Counted from the stretch's first letter, positions 51,055 through 61,351 are shown. The stretch is DNA of 64,000 bases from Bacillus sp. S3 (GCF_005154805.1 NZ_CP039727.1:5372473-5436472); one strand, 5' to 3'. Translations and numbers: made by a program. Notes: generated from the sequence alone by a model not told the origin.

Positions 51055-51088
51055 AAGAAAAAAAAGCATGAATTTAATCCTCATGCTT
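51055..51088 (-). terminator. terminator of yyzM
   Basis: AAGCATGA / TCATGCTT stem on the minus strand followed by eight T; overlaps the stop codon. Confidence 0.85.
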
Positions 51089-51271
51089 CACCAATATTTT
51101 CTTCATTTTCCTTGAAAACTCTTTGCGTGGAATGAGGACACTATGGCCGCACCCCTCACATTTAATCCGAATATCCATCCCCAGACGAATGATTTTCCAG
51201 CGATTCGTCCCACAGGGATGCTGTTTCTTCATCTCAACCACATCATTTAGGGCAAATTCCTTTTCCTCCAT
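51074..51271 (-). CDS. yyzM: DUF951 protein YyzM
   Basis: 65 aa, DUF951. It shows 'LNDVVEMKKQHPCGTNRWKIIRLGMDIRIKCEGCGHSVLIPR': a beta-rich small protein with 'KKxHPCGxNxW' and a CxxC pair, probably a metal or nucleic-acid-binding ribbon. The ATG at 51271 follows GGGGGAT. It is in a short operon with mscS, 14 bp upstream; conserved near parB/ychF across Firmicutes. Function unknown. Confidence 0.9.
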   Translation of the reverse strand: MEEKEFALNDVVEMKKQHPCGTNRWKIIRLGMDIRIKCEGCGHSVLIPRKEFSRKMKKILVKHED

Positions 51272-51287
51272 CACTTATCCCCCATTT

Positions 51288-52160
51288 CTACTTCGATTGA
51301 CCGGATCCGTTTTGGTACATAAAAAAATTAAGATTTGGTGCTTTAATCCCATTTTCGTCTAAAATAAGTTTTATATCCTTCCGAATTCCCCGAGTTACAC
51401 CAGACTGCTTCATTGGTAATGTTTCAGCGATGATGCGCAAAACAATTTCATTCGGACCCATTGTTTGAATTCCTAATAATTCCGGTGCCTTCGTTAACTC
51501 CTCATATTGGCTTGGCATATTTACCAATGCACCGGCAATCACTTTTTCAGCCCTTTCGATATCTTCTCCATAGGAGATGGCAATATCAATGATAGCAAGG
51601 CTATTATTGATTGAAAAATTGGTCACTTGAGAAATGCTGCCGTTCGGTAAAATATGAACTTCGCCTGTCCAGCTTTTAATTTTCGTTGTTCTTAATCCAA
51701 TAGTTTCGACATTGCCTTCAAATTCTCCTATTCGAACATGATCGCCAACTGAAAACTGGTCTTCAAAAATGATAAAGAAACCGGAAATAACGTCCTTTAC
51801 CAAGCTCTGTGCTCCAAAACCTACTGCTAACCCGACAACTCCCGCTCCGGCAATAAGTGCCTTGACATCAATTCCTAAAACTGAAAGAACCATCATTATC
51901 GCGATAAAATAGACCACATAAGTAAGAACACTATCGAGCAGCCTAGAAAGCGTGTCTTCACGGCGTTCTGATGTATTAAGCGGTGACAAGTTTCTAATCT
52001 TAAAAACATTGTGAATGGCCACTTTGCCAATACGGATAATGATATTGGCAATAACTAAAATGGCAATAATTTTTAGCGCGCTCTCACCAAGATTCAGCCA
52101 TGTATCTTCATCTTGAAATTTATTAATATCTTCTTGTATTGTCTTTGCCGTTAGACTCAT
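51288..52160 (-). CDS. mscS: small-conductance mechanosensitive channel (MscS family)
   Basis: 290 aa from ATG at 52160 (AAGGAAGGTG upstream). There are three transmembrane helices (about 25-47, 72-95, 98-128). TM3 has the pore-lining 'AGAGVVGLAVGFGAQSLVKDVISGFFIIFEDQF' (106-138). The beta domain ('VGDHVRIGEFEGNVETIGLRTTKIK') and C-terminal alpha/beta domain follow. It opens with membrane tension to release solutes on osmotic downshock. It is co-oriented with yyzM. Confidence 0.92.
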   Translation of the reverse strand: MSLTAKTIQEDINKFQDEDTWLNLGESALKIIAILVIANIIIRIGKVAIHNVFKIRNLSPLNTSERREDTLSRLLDSVLTYVVYFIAIMMVLSVLGIDVKALIAGAGVVGLAVGFGAQSLVKDVISGFFIIFEDQFSVGDHVRIGEFEGNVETIGLRTTKIKSWTGEVHILPNGSISQVTNFSINNSLAIIDIAISYGEDIERAEKVIAGALVNMPSQYEELTKAPELLGIQTMGPNEIVLRIIAETLPMKQSGVTRGIRKDIKLILDENGIKAPNLNFFMYQNGSGQSK

Positions 52161-52328
52161 TTTTACACCTTCCTTAAACCCAATTACATTCAATCTATTT
52201 TAGCAATTTTCCTATGCAGATAATAGCATTATGAATTTTGTTTTTCTACACTTCATGTATAGATTTCCTGAATTTTCCGTATAATAGTAAAACTATTTAC
52301 CGTACATAACATTCAGGGAGTGGAATTA

Positions 52329-52943
52329 ATGAATCTCAAACCAAGCTTTTTTGACAGGAGGGCCAAGACACACATTGTTCATGATGATTTTCATGCTGCC
52401 CGACATCTCGCCGAGGCGTTACTCCTGAATATTCCCAGTGTCACAAGCCGCCCCATTGTATTTATTTGCATTGGAACAGACCGTTCCACAGGAGATTCAT
52501 TAGGTCCACTTGTCGGGAGCCTGCTAGAAGAGAAAAACATTGAATCGTTTTACGTATACGGAACATTGGATGATCCCATTCATGCTGTGAATCTTGTGGA
52601 AAAGCTGAAGGAAATCCGGGCCAAACATGCTGATCCATATATTATTGGCATTGATGCCTGTTTAGGGAAAATAAAAAATGTCGGGGTGATTCAGGTGGGG
52701 AATGGACCTGTTAAACCAGGCGCAGGAGTGAATAAGGATCTCCCGGCTGTAGGTGACATGCACATCACTGGCATCGTCAATGTCAGCGGATTTATGGAAT
52801 TTTTCGTCTTACAAAACACACGCTTAAACCTTGTCATGAAAATGGCCAAAACGATTGCAGGCGGAATATACCAAGCAAGCGTCTCGTACCAAAAACAAAG
52901 CTGGGCAGATTTAAATTGGGTAGAAGAAGAAAAGACAAACTAA
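52329..52943 (+). CDS. yyaC: spore protease YyaC (DUF1256, GPR-like fold)
   Basis: 204 aa from ATG at 52329; the GTG at 52320 is inside the GGGAGTGG site. DUF1256/YyaC proteins are sporulation proteins with a GPR-protease-like fold. Motifs are 'VFICIGTDRSTGDSLGPLVG' (about 43-62), 'DPIHAVNL' and 'PYIIGIDACLGK' (about 104-115), with 'GAGVNKDLPAVGDMHITG'. The upstream TGTATA - 18 bp - TATAAT arrangement could be a sigma-A or forespore promoter; I cannot decide. It is transcribed against its neighbours, as in B. subtilis. Confidence 0.9.
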   Translation: MNLKPSFFDRRAKTHIVHDDFHAARHLAEALLLNIPSVTSRPIVFICIGTDRSTGDSLGPLVGSLLEEKNIESFYVYGTLDDPIHAVNLVEKLKEIRAKHADPYIIGIDACLGKIKNVGVIQVGNGPVKPGAGVNKDLPAVGDMHITGIVNVSGFMEFFVLQNTRLNLVMKMAKTIAGGIYQASVSYQKQSWADLNWVEEEKTN

Positions 52944-52978
52944 AAGGAGCAATCATTTTCCAACGTTGCTCCCTTTTA
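52942..52978. terminator. bidirectional terminator
   Basis: AAAAGGAGCAA / TTGCTCCCTTTT stem between convergent yyaC and the DUF554 gene. Confidence 0.8.
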
Positions 52979-52985
52979 ATTCCAT

Positions 52986-53702
52986 TTATTGTAAAAAATA
53001 GTGATAAAAGTAGATAATCGTTACAATTATCCCTGTAACAACAATGGCAGGGAGCAGGTTTGCGACCTTAATTTTGACCATTCCGGTGAGATTCAAGCCA
53101 ATGGCAAAAATCATAACGCCTCCGGTCGCCGTCATTTCAACAATAAACTGATCCATCAACGCTTGTGGAACAAAGCGGTCAATCTGTGTCGCAAACAAGG
53201 CAATTGACCCCTGATAGAGAACAACAGGGATGGCGGAAAAAATGACGCCTATTCCTAAAGTGGTCGTTAATATTAAGGCCGTAAAGCCGTCTATCAGTGA
53301 TTTCATATAAAGGACATCATGATCTCCACGAATACCGCTGTCAAGGGCGCCAAGAATCGCCATCGCTCCAATGACGAAAATCAATGTAGCCGTGACAAAG
53401 CCTTCTGAGATACTTCCTTTTCCATTTGAGCCCACCTTACGCTCCAGCCATCCGCCAAGGTCATTTAATTTATCTTCCAGCCTAAGCAGCTCACCGATGA
53501 CCGCCCCGGCAACAAGACTAATAATGACAATCAGGAAATTTTCACTCTTCAACCCCATCTGGAGGCCCAACACCATAACAGACAAGCCAATTGCATACAT
53601 AACCGTCACTTTCATTCCCTCAGGGATGCGGTTGAGTAATTTCCCTATCAGTGTACCAATAATAATTAACAGTCCATTTACAAGTGTTCCTAATAAAAAC
53701 AT
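52986..53702 (-). CDS. DUF554 membrane protein
   Basis: 238 aa with about seven hydrophobic helices. DUF554 family features are 'LLGTLVNGLLIIIGTLIGKLL' at the N-terminus, 'GALDSGIRGDHDVLYMKSLIDGFTALILTTTLGIGVIFSAIPV' (about 119-161) and 'TATGGVMIFAIGLNLTGMVKIKVANLLPAIV' (190-220). It is probably a transporter of unknown substrate. Located between yyaC and parB, single gene. Confidence 0.88.
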   Translation of the reverse strand: MFLLGTLVNGLLIIIGTLIGKLLNRIPEGMKVTVMYAIGLSVMVLGLQMGLKSENFLIVIISLVAGAVIGELLRLEDKLNDLGGWLERKVGSNGKGSISEGFVTATLIFVIGAMAILGALDSGIRGDHDVLYMKSLIDGFTALILTTTLGIGVIFSAIPVVLYQGSIALFATQIDRFVPQALMDQFIVEMTATGGVMIFAIGLNLTGMVKIKVANLLPAIVVTGIIVTIIYFYHYFLQ

Positions 53703-53814
53703 CGCAATTCCACCTATTTTTTGCCTCTCGAAATAGTATTAACTATTAAACTATCATGTTTTATTTCGATTGGAAAGGAGTTTTTTCAAAAAAATAAACC
53801 ATCGATTTGATGGC

Positions 53815-54663
53815 TTATACATGTTCTTCTTGATCAAGTATTTCAAGGATTCGTTCAAGGTCATCCTGTGAGAAAAATTCAATTTCAATTTTCCCCTTGT
53901 TTTTGCTTTGCTTTATATGAACCTTTGTACCGAACCGTTCACGAAGGGAGTGTTCCCGCTCCTGGATAAATACATCCTTTTTCTTTTCCGGCTTTTTTGT
54001 TTCACGTGAAACATTTTCATTCAATTGCTGGATTAATTTTTCTAATTGACGGACGTTTAACCCTTCTTGAATCACCTTTTCTACTAAAGCTGGAAGGTTT
54101 GCTTTTTGTCTAAGTCCCAATAAAGCTCGGCCGTGCCCCATCGATATTTTCCCGGTTGAAATCAATTCTTGGATGATAGGAGGGAGGGAAAGCAGACGGA
54201 TATGGTTGGCGACATGCGGCCGGCTTTTTCCTAAACGGTTCGCGACCTCTTCCTGTGTCAGCTTTAATTTCTCCATTAACGTTTGATAAGCCAGTCCCTC
54301 TTCAATCGGGTTTAAATCTTCTCTTTGAAGGTTTTCGAGTACAGCGAGTTCCATCATTTGCTGTTCCGACAGCTCACGGACCACCGCAGGAACGGTCGTA
54401 AGTTTTGCTTCCTTGGCCGCACGGAAACGGCGTTCACCGACAACTATTTCATAGCCTTTGATACTTTTACGAACAACGATCGGCTGCAGGATGCCATGCT
54501 CAAGGATGGAATCTTTTAATTCATCTATTGTTTCTTGTTGAAAGGTTTTACGTGGCTGATATGGGTTTGGGCGCAGTTCTTTCAGCTTAATTTCTTGAAC
54601 TGTTTCTTCTTTACTGACATCACTAAAAAATGCATTCAGGCCTTTGCCTAAGCCTTTAGCCAT
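53815..54663 (-). CDS. parB: chromosome partitioning protein ParB (Spo0J)
   Basis: 282 aa. The N-terminal CTPase domain has 'NPYQPRKTF' and 'GERRFRAAK' (about 77-85). A helix-turn-helix follows ('LTQEEVANRLGKSRPHVANHIRLL', about 135-158), then a C-terminal dimerisation domain. It binds parS, spreads as a CTP-dependent clamp and loads SMC; Soj/Spo0J also affect replication initiation and sporulation. It carries a parS site inside its own gene (53998-54013). Its start overlaps parA by 8 bp. Confidence 0.97.
   Translation of the reverse strand: MAKGLGKGLNAFFSDVSKEETVQEIKLKELRPNPYQPRKTFQQETIDELKDSILEHGILQPIVVRKSIKGYEIVVGERRFRAAKEAKLTTVPAVVRELSEQQMMELAVLENLQREDLNPIEEGLAYQTLMEKLKLTQEEVANRLGKSRPHVANHIRLLSLPPIIQELISTGKISMGHGRALLGLRQKANLPALVEKVIQEGLNVRQLEKLIQQLNENVSRETKKPEKKKDVFIQEREHSLRERFGTKVHIKQSKNKGKIEIEFFSQDDLERILEILDQEEHV
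53998..54013. promoter_or_regulatory. parS site in parB
   Basis: TGTTTCACGTGAAACA, perfect parS, encoding NVSRET inside parB, the same peptide as at the walK parS. Confidence 0.95.
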
Positions 54664-55417
54664 TTGAGACCACTTCCTTTGCTAAATCTAAATACACTTC
54701 AGCACCGCGGGATCTCGAATCATAGGTAATGATTGGTTCCCCATGGCTTGGAGCCTCACTTAGACGCACATTTCTTGGAATAATGGTTTTATATACTTTA
54801 TCTTGGAAATACTTTTTCACTTCTTCAATGACTTGAATGCCCAGATTTGTTCTTGCATCAAGCATCGTTAATAAAACGCCTTCAATTTTTAAATCCTGAT
54901 TTAAATGCTTTTGTACGAGTCTGACTGTATTTAATAATTGACTTAACCCTTCCAGCGCATAGTACTCACATTGGACAGGGATTAACACCGCATCAGATGC
55001 TGTTAAGGCATTCAGGGTCAAAAGCCCTAACGACGGCGGACAATCAATAATAATATAATCAAATTGATCTCTCACTTCTTCAAGAGCACGTTTTAAGCGG
55101 ACCTCTCTTGAAATAGTGGGAACCAGCTCAATTTCGGCTCCTGCCAGCTGGATGGTGGCTGGAATGGCGTACAAATTTTCAACAGATGTCGGTTTAATTA
55201 CATCCTTTGCTTCGACATCGTCTACTAACACATCATAGATACACTGTTCAACTTCCGCCTTTTCAATTCCAATCCCGCTCGTTGCATTTCCCTGCGGGTC
55301 GATATCTACTAATAAGACCCGTTTTCCTATGTACGCTAAGCAGGCTCCTAGGTTGACAGAGGTTGTCGTTTTGCCGACTCCACCTTTTTGGTTTGCGATT
55401 GAAAGGATTTTCCCCAC
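54656..55417 (-). CDS. parA: chromosome partitioning ATPase ParA (Soj)
   Basis: 253 aa, standard length. Deviant Walker A 'KGGVGKTTTSVNL' (10-22) with signature lysine, 'VDIDPQGNATSG' (37-48), and Walker B-like 'DYIIIDCPPSLGLLT' (about 115-129). ParA/Soj is a dynamic ATPase that regulates DnaA and works with ParB in segregation. Followed immediately by parB with overlap. Confidence 0.97.
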   Translation of the reverse strand: MGKILSIANQKGGVGKTTTSVNLGACLAYIGKRVLLVDIDPQGNATSGIGIEKAEVEQCIYDVLVDDVEAKDVIKPTSVENLYAIPATIQLAGAEIELVPTISREVRLKRALEEVRDQFDYIIIDCPPSLGLLTLNALTASDAVLIPVQCEYYALEGLSQLLNTVRLVQKHLNQDLKIEGVLLTMLDARTNLGIQVIEEVKKYFQDKVYKTIIPRNVRLSEAPSHGEPIITYDSRSRGAEVYLDLAKEVVSNG

Positions 55418-55641
55418 GATGTCACCTACCCTTTATTTCTCAAAAATTATCAATTTGCGATTCTATCAAATGTTCAGAATAGCATGATTAATTATCCCCT
55501 ATCAGGGGAGGAAAGTAAAATTCCATTCCTTTATTTTATCATGAAATGGCTGGGAAGTTAGTTTTTTTCAAAAAATATTCCAGCATCCCAGTCGGCTTAA
55601 TTTTTCCAATTAACTATTTCAGAGGGAAGTTAGACAAAAAA

Positions 55642-55666
55642 AATAACCAAACACATGGAGTGTCGG
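55642..55666 (-). terminator. terminator of noc
   Basis: AACCCGACAC / GTGTTTGGTT stem (one mismatch) on the minus strand followed by eight T. Confidence 0.8.
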
Positions 55667-55667
55667 G

Positions 55668-56531
55668 TTACTTTTTCTTTGGAATTCGAATGGTAAATTG
55701 GTAAAATTCGTCAAATTCTTCTTCCTCAGCATTCAAATTAATGCCGCTGTCAGTTACCATTGATAACGATTGACGAATCGTATTGACCGCAATTCGCATA
55801 TCTTTACTAAAAGCCTTTCGTTTTGGCTTTGGTTTTTCCCTCGTTTGATCCAGAAGCTTAACCACACGTTCCTCTGTCTGCTTTACATTCCAATTCCTCT
55901 CAATAACTTCCGCCAAAAGAGCTACCTGTTTCTCCGGATTCTTCAGCGGAATAAGTGCTCGTGCATGGCGTTCGGTAATGACTTTATTGAGTAACGCTTC
56001 TTGAACAGGCTGTGGTAATTTAAGCAGACGCAGCTTGTTGGCAACGGTCGACTGTCCTTTCCCAAGGCGCTGCGCTAAAGCCTCTTGTGTCAAATTGTGC
56101 AGCTCAAGCAGCTTCCCATAGGCAATGGCTTCTTCAATCGGTGACAATTCTTCACGTTGTAAATTTTCAATGAGGGCAACCGATGCTGTTTCTGTATCAG
56201 ATAAATTTTTAATGATTGCAGGCGCTTCTGCCCAACCCAGTTTTTTCATCGCACGCCAGCGGCGCTCCCCGGCAATAATTTCATATTTATCGACAGCAAA
56301 CTCTCTTACGACAATCGGCTGGATAATTCCATGTATATGAATCGTGCGTGATAATTCTTCAATTTTCTCTTCATCGAATACCGTCCGAGGCTGGAAACGG
56401 TTCGGTATAATTTGGTTAATCGGTATCTTCTTTATTTCTTCGTTTCGTTCGATATCCAGATCCTTTTCAAGCTCAACCTCTTGTTCACCTTTATCGCCGA
56501 GGCCAAAAAAGCGTGTAAATGAACTCTTCAT
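55668..56531 (-). CDS. noc: nucleoid occlusion protein Noc
   Basis: 287 aa from ATG at 56531 (AAGGTGGTG upstream). A ParB paralogue, it begins [15 protein letters not shown], the membrane-targeting amphipathic helix of Noc. It has '[12 protein letters not shown]', '[12 protein letters not shown]' (about 93-104), and HTH '[27 protein letters not shown]' (about 149-175). It blocks division over the nucleoid by binding NBS sites. The position between parA and rsmG matches B. subtilis. Confidence 0.96.
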   Translation of the reverse strand: MKSSFTRFFGLGDKGEQEVELEKDLDIERNEEIKKIPINQIIPNRFQPRTVFDEEKIEELSRTIHIHGIIQPIVVREFAVDKYEIIAGERRWRAMKKLGWAEAPAIIKNLSDTETASVALIENLQREELSPIEEAIAYGKLLELHNLTQEALAQRLGKGQSTVANKLRLLKLPQPVQEALLNKVITERHARALIPLKNPEKQVALLAEVIERNWNVKQTEERVVKLLDQTREKPKPKRKAFSKDMRIAVNTIRQSLSMVTDSGINLNAEEEEFDEFYQFTIRIPKKK

Positions 56532-56680
56532 CCCCAACACCACCTTTACGAAACTCCCTATTACTTATTCTCTATCCAAATAAATTCTTCCTGCCTAGGA
56601 TACCATTTTTCCGTAAAAAATGTTATATAGATTTATCACACATAAACATAATTTATATTAATTATGCCCCGGGAATTACC

Positions 56681-57397
56681 TTATTCAATTGGCATTTTCC
56701 CCGGTGTTCCCGGCTTTCGCGGGTACTTCTTTGGTGTTTGCTTTTCCTTCTTAATGAGTAAAATATTCCGTTCGCTGTCTTCCATTGGCAATGTAAAAGT
56801 GTACACCTTTTCGACCTTGCCGCCAAGTGTGGTGATGGCCTTTTGACCTATTTCCAATTCATCCTTGGCATGTAACGCCTTCATCGCAATAAAGTGTCCG
56901 CCTACTTTTGCCAGCGGTAAACAAAATTCACTTAATACAGACATTCTTGCCACTGCTCTTGCTGTAACCACATCAAAGCTTTCCCGGTAAGCCGGATTGA
57001 CCCCAAAGGTTTCGGCACGATCATGGACAAATTGGACATTTTCCAAATGCAAAACGGAGGCAAGATGCTGTAAAAATGAAATCCGTTTATTTAATGAATC
57101 AACAATTGTCACCTGAATCTGAGGATAAACAATTTTTAACGGAATACTCGGGAATCCTGCACCTGCGCCAACATCGCAAAGATGAAATGGCTTTGTAAAA
57201 TCAAAATAGAAGGAGGCCGTAATGGAATCATAAAAATGCTTTAAATACACATCTTCCTTTTCCGTAATGGCTGTTAAATTCATTTTTTCATTCCACTCAA
57301 CCAATGTCGAAAAATACGTTTCAAATTGATTAAGCTGTGTACTGCTTAAAGTTATTCCCTTTTCCTGAAGACTGGATTGAAATTGTTCAATATTCAT
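56681..57397 (-). CDS. rsmG: 16S rRNA (guanine527-N7)-methyltransferase RsmG (GidB)
   Basis: 238 aa from ATG at 57397 (MNIEQF); the frame extends 12 bases further to 57409. SAM-dependent Rossmann methyltransferase: '[17 protein letters not shown]' (about 67-83) is motif I, '[13 protein letters not shown]' (about 90-102) binds SAM ribose, and '[11 protein letters not shown]' (about 136-146) is motif IV. It methylates G527 in 16S rRNA. 23 bp downstream of mnmG in one operon. Confidence 0.96.
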   Translation of the reverse strand: MNIEQFQSSLQEKGITLSSTQLNQFETYFSTLVEWNEKMNLTAITEKEDVYLKHFYDSITASFYFDFTKPFHLCDVGAGAGFPSIPLKIVYPQIQVTIVDSLNKRISFLQHLASVLHLENVQFVHDRAETFGVNPAYRESFDVVTARAVARMSVLSEFCLPLAKVGGHFIAMKALHAKDELEIGQKAITTLGGKVEKVYTFTLPMEDSERNILLIKKEKQTPKKYPRKPGTPGKMPIE

Positions 57398-57419
57398 TAT
57401 TTTCCTCACTTATGTCCTT

Positions 57420-59309
57420 CTAATTAGTTGATATCCTAGCCACTCGTCCATGTTCCAGATAGACCAGCAGGATGGAGATATCAGCCGGATTCACACCAGA
57501 AATTCTTGATGCCTGTGCCAGCGATAATGGTTTGATTTTCTTTAACTTTTGTTTTGCTTCTGTCGCTAATCCCGAAATGGCATCGTAATCGATATTTTCA
57601 GGTATTTTCTTATCTTCCATCTTTTTGAGCTTCTCGACTTGCTGCAAGGACTTTTCAATATAGCCCTCATATTTAATTTGAATTTCCACTTGTTCTTTTA
57701 TTTCATCATCTAAAGGGACTTCAGGACTTGTCAGAGTCTCCAGCAATTCGTATGACATTTCCGGCCTTTTTAGCAGGTCGGAGGCACGGATACCGTCTTT
57801 TAGCTCACTGCCGCCAATACTGCGAATTAATTCCTGTACCTTAGCGGAAGGTTTAAGGATGATCGACTGCAATCTTTGTTTTTCAGCTTCAATCGCTTCC
57901 TCTTTCACTACAAATGCTTCATAACGATCATCACGGATTAAGCCAATTTCATGTCCGATCTTTGTTAAGCGTAAGTCAGCATTGTCATGACGCAGCAAGA
58001 GGCGGTATTCCGCTCTGGATGTTAAAAGCCGGTATGGTTCAGGTGTTCCTTTTGTAATTAAATCATCAATTAACACGCCAATATAGGCATCTGAGCGGCT
58101 TAACACGATTGGTTCGCGGCCAAGTGCATGTAAACCTGCATTAATCCCAGCCATCAATCCCTGCCCGGCAGCTTCTTCATAACCGGATGTTCCATTAATT
58201 TGACCCGCTGTATATAGGTTTTTGATTACTTTTGTTTCCAATGTCGGCCAAAGTTGTGTTGGCACGATCGCATCATACTCAATCGCATAACCCGCCCGCA
58301 TCATTTGGGCATTTTCCAGTCCGGGTACCGTTTTAATGATTTGCTGCTGTACATCTTCTGGAAGGCTCGTTGACAGTCCCTGTACATAGACTTCCTTCGT
58401 ATTTCTTCCTTCCGGTTCAAGGAAAATTTGATGGCGCGGCTTATCGTTAAAGCGGACCACCTTATCCTCAATTGATGGACAATATCTCGGTCCAGTTCCT
58501 TTAATCATGCCGGAGAACATCGGCGACCGATGGAGGTTGGCGTCAATTAACTGATGGGTACTGTCATTTGTATAGGTCAGCCAGCATGGCAGCTGGTCGG
58601 TAATATATTTCGTTGTTTCGTAGGAAAAGGCCCTTGGAACTTCATCACCAGGCTGGATTTCCGTTTTGCTGTAATCAATGGTATTGCTATTGACTCTTGG
58701 CGGTGTTCCTGTCTTGAAACGCACCAATTCAAAGCCAAGCTCTTCTAAGTGTTCTGACAGCTTAATTGACGGCTGTTGATTATTCGGGCCGCTGGAATAT
58801 TTTAATTCACCGAGGATGATCTCCCCGCGTAAGAATGTCCCTGTCGTGATTATCACCGTTTTGGAGCGATAGACTGCCCCTGTTTTCGTGATAACCCCTT
58901 GAACAGTCCCCTCTTCGACAATCAATTCCTCAACCATGCCTTGGATTAGGGTTAAATTTGCTTCTTCTTCCAATGTTTTTTTCATTTCGTGCTGATAGGC
59001 AAATTTATCGGCCTGTGCCCGTAATGCCCGCACTGCCGGACCCTTACCGGTGTTCAGCATTCTCATTTGAATATAGGTTTTATCAATATTTTTAGCCATT
59101 TCCCCGCCGAGTGCGTCAATTTCACGCACAACAATCCCCTTTGCGGGGCCGCCGACGGATGGGTTACAAGGCATAAAGGCAATCATATCTAAGTTGATCG
59201 TGATCATTAATGTTTTCGCGCCAAGTCTTGCTGCGGCAAGTCCCGCTTCACAGCCGGCATGTCCGGCACCAACGACAATGACGTCATAACTTCCTGCTTC
59301 GTATTGCAT
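57420..59309 (-). CDS. mnmG: tRNA U34 carboxymethylaminomethyl modification protein MnmG (GidA)
   Basis: 629 aa from ATG at 59309 with AAAGGAGGAA just upstream; the frame open to 59333 is not used. FAD-binding Rossmann '[22 protein letters not shown]' (8-29), '[13 protein letters not shown]' with conserved cysteine (46-58), '[13 protein letters not shown]' and the C-terminal helical domain '[17 protein letters not shown]' that binds MnmE. With MnmE it adds carboxymethylaminomethyl groups at U34 of tRNAs reading purine-ending codons. Confidence 0.97.
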   Translation of the reverse strand: MQYEAGSYDVIVVGAGHAGCEAGLAAARLGAKTLMITINLDMIAFMPCNPSVGGPAKGIVVREIDALGGEMAKNIDKTYIQMRMLNTGKGPAVRALRAQADKFAYQHEMKKTLEEEANLTLIQGMVEELIVEEGTVQGVITKTGAVYRSKTVIITTGTFLRGEIILGELKYSSGPNNQQPSIKLSEHLEELGFELVRFKTGTPPRVNSNTIDYSKTEIQPGDEVPRAFSYETTKYITDQLPCWLTYTNDSTHQLIDANLHRSPMFSGMIKGTGPRYCPSIEDKVVRFNDKPRHQIFLEPEGRNTKEVYVQGLSTSLPEDVQQQIIKTVPGLENAQMMRAGYAIEYDAIVPTQLWPTLETKVIKNLYTAGQINGTSGYEEAAGQGLMAGINAGLHALGREPIVLSRSDAYIGVLIDDLITKGTPEPYRLLTSRAEYRLLLRHDNADLRLTKIGHEIGLIRDDRYEAFVVKEEAIEAEKQRLQSIILKPSAKVQELIRSIGGSELKDGIRASDLLKRPEMSYELLETLTSPEVPLDDEIKEQVEIQIKYEGYIEKSLQQVEKLKKMEDKKIPENIDYDAISGLATEAKQKLKKIKPLSLAQASRISGVNPADISILLVYLEHGRVARISTN

Positions 59310-59369
59310 TTGTTTCCTCCTTTTCCGTATCATGACGGAAACGCTGAATCTTCAACTTTGCTTTAATAG

Positions 59370-59600
59370 TTTCGGCTCCTAGAGACCTATTGGATACCTT
59401 TTAACCAATTTTTTAATCCAAACGGTCTCTAATAAGTCCAATTGGAACCCTTTTTCACAATTTTTGAACCGAAACGGGCTCTTATAAGCTCTATAAGCGA
59501 CCCTCTTCTCAACTTCTTGAACTAAACCGGCTCCTATAAACTCTATAAGCGCCTTTTCTCAATTTTCCAACCGAAACGGGCTCCTCTAAACTTCATTCCT
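59370..59600. repeat. imperfect ~52-bp tandem repeats between mnmE and mnmG
   Basis: Four to five diverged copies of a unit containing AACCGAAACGGGCTC - CTATAA(A/G)CTCTATAAGCG - CTTTTCTCAATTTT. Variants are CCAAACGGTCTCTAATAAG (59416 on), GAACCGAAACGGGCTCTTAT (59465 on), AAACCGGCTCCTATAA (59524 on) and AACCGAAACGGGCTCCTCT (59569 on). No gene or clear hairpin. This fills most of the 340-bp gap. Confidence 0.65.
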
Positions 59601-59650
59601 CTATTTTATCCCCTCTAATACCGGGAAAAACATAAGAAGAGTCATCTTTT

Positions 59651-61036
59651 CTATTTCCCTAAACAAAATTGCGAGAATAGCTGATCAATAAGGCTTTCAT
59701 GGACACTGTCGCCGATAATTTCTCCGAGCAGTTCCCAAGTTCTCGTTAAATCAATTTGGACAATATCAATCGGGGTGCCGATTTCCACCCCTTCAATCGC
59801 TTCCTCAATCGCCTGCAGGCTCATATTGAGCAACGCAATATGGCGGCTGTTTGACACATAGGTCATATCTCCGGCATCAATCGATCCGGCAAAGAACAAT
59901 GAGGCAATAGCCTCCTCCAGTTCATCAACACCAAGGTCTTCGAGCAATGAAGTAGTAACCAGTTTATGGCCTTTCGCCAATTCCTTTACACGTTCCATAT
60001 TGATTTGCTGCGGCAAATCCGTTTTATTAACAATAACAATGACATCCATCCCGTTTACCGCTTCAAAAAGATGCTCATCCTCGATTGTCAGCAAATCAGA
60101 ATAATTCAACACAAGTAAAATTAAATCCGCCTCTTTTAATACTTGCCGAGAACGTTCAACGCCAATCCGTTCGACAATATCCTCTGTCTCCCTGATTCCA
60201 GCTGTATCTAACAGTCTGAGCGGCACTCCGCGGACATTGACATATTCCTCAATCACATCACGTGTCGTCCCGGGAATATCGGTAACAATTGCCTTATTTT
60301 CATGAACGAGACTGTTTAATAATGATGATTTACCGACATTTGGCCGTCCAATAATGACTGTTGATAGACCCTCACGTAAAATCTTACCCTGCTCCGATGT
60401 TTGCAGCAGCTTTTGAATTTCCTCCCGAACAAAATGAGCTTTTTCCAGCAGCATCTTATGAGTCATTTCCTCGACATCATCATACTCTGGGTAATCGATA
60501 TTTACTTCGACATGGGCGAGCACTTCTAAAATCTCCTGGCGCAGCTTTTTGACAAGCTTTGATAAGCGCCCTTCCATTTGTCCAAGTGCCACGTTCATCG
60601 CCCTGTCGGTTTTTGCCCGAATTAAATCCATGACCGCTTCTGCCTGCGATAAATCAATCCGTCCATTTAAAAAGGCCCGTTTCGTAAATTCGCCGGGTTC
60701 CGCCAATCTTGCCCCGTATTTCAACACATGCTGCAGCACGCGATTCACAGACACAATCCCGCCGTGGCAGTTGATCTCGACAACATCTTCTTTTGTAAAC
60801 GTCTTTGGTGCTTTCATAACCGAGACCATTACCTCTTCTACCACTTCATTGTTTTTCGGGTCGAGAAGATGGCCATAATGAATCGTATGGCTCGCCACTT
60901 CTGTCAGTTTTTTTCCTCCAATACCCTTAAACAGCTTGTCTGCGATTGGAACGGCATCATCACCGCTCAATCGAACAATCGCAATAGCTCCCTCCCCCAT
61001 CGGAGTTGAGATGGCCGCAATTGTATCAAATTCCAT
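59651..61036 (-). CDS. mnmE: tRNA modification GTPase MnmE (TrmE)
   Basis: 461 aa from ATG at 61036 (GAGGTGAAGGAA upstream). The N-terminal tetrahydrofolate-binding domain (about 1-120, '[22 protein letters not shown]') is followed by a helical domain with an inserted dynamin-like G domain. That has '[15 protein letters not shown]' (about 228-242), '[13 protein letters not shown]' and 'VNKTDLP', and the C-terminal 'FCLGK' contains the catalytic-site cysteine. Partner of MnmG in U34 modification. First gene of mnmE-mnmG-rsmG, although the 340-bp repeat-filled gap suggests mnmG may have its own promoter. Confidence 0.97.
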   Translation of the reverse strand: MEFDTIAAISTPMGEGAIAIVRLSGDDAVPIADKLFKGIGGKKLTEVASHTIHYGHLLDPKNNEVVEEVMVSVMKAPKTFTKEDVVEINCHGGIVSVNRVLQHVLKYGARLAEPGEFTKRAFLNGRIDLSQAEAVMDLIRAKTDRAMNVALGQMEGRLSKLVKKLRQEILEVLAHVEVNIDYPEYDDVEEMTHKMLLEKAHFVREEIQKLLQTSEQGKILREGLSTVIIGRPNVGKSSLLNSLVHENKAIVTDIPGTTRDVIEEYVNVRGVPLRLLDTAGIRETEDIVERIGVERSRQVLKEADLILLVLNYSDLLTIEDEHLFEAVNGMDVIVIVNKTDLPQQINMERVKELAKGHKLVTTSLLEDLGVDELEEAIASLFFAGSIDAGDMTYVSNSRHIALLNMSLQAIEEAIEGVEIGTPIDIVQIDLTRTWELLGEIIGDSVHESLIDQLFSQFCLGK

Positions 61037-61142
61037 TTCCTTCACCTCACAAGTAACAACTAACACTTACTATATAAAAAGTTATTTTTTCTCCAAAATA
61101 GTAGAATACCACATGAATTTCTGTTAAAAAAGCATCTTAACC

Positions 61143-61188
61143 TTATCCACAGTCCAAAATGTCTATTTATTATTTTAACTTATCCACA
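61143..61188. promoter_or_regulatory. DnaA boxes upstream of mnmE
   Basis: Two perfect TTATCCACA boxes (61143-61151, 61180-61188) with a one-mismatch TTATCAACA at 61227-61235, in the gap between jag and mnmE. Confidence 0.7.
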
Positions 61189-61235
61189 TGTGAATAACAA
61201 TAAAGTGTGAAATCTTCAAGCAATAGTTATCAACA

Positions 61236-61300
61236 ATGTTGATTTCCGCCCCGTTCTCCAGCCTAAGTCTCGTGTTCCGCTCCAATCAACCATACTTTTA
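61236..61300. repeat. remnant of repeat family B
   Basis: GTTGATTTCCGC and CCGCTCCAATCAAC are the inverted core arms of the elements at 13452-13642 and 21011-21089; the outer arms are missing. Confidence 0.5.
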
Positions 61301-61310
61301 TGAAAAATGA

Positions 61311-61343
61311 CAAAAAAAACACCCTATCAATGGATAGGATGTT
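61311..61343 (-). terminator. terminator of the yidC-jag transcript
   Basis: AACATCCTATC / GATAGGGTGTT stem on the minus strand (one G-T pair) with loop CATT, followed by eight T. Confidence 0.88.
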
Positions 61344-61351
61344 TTTTTTCA

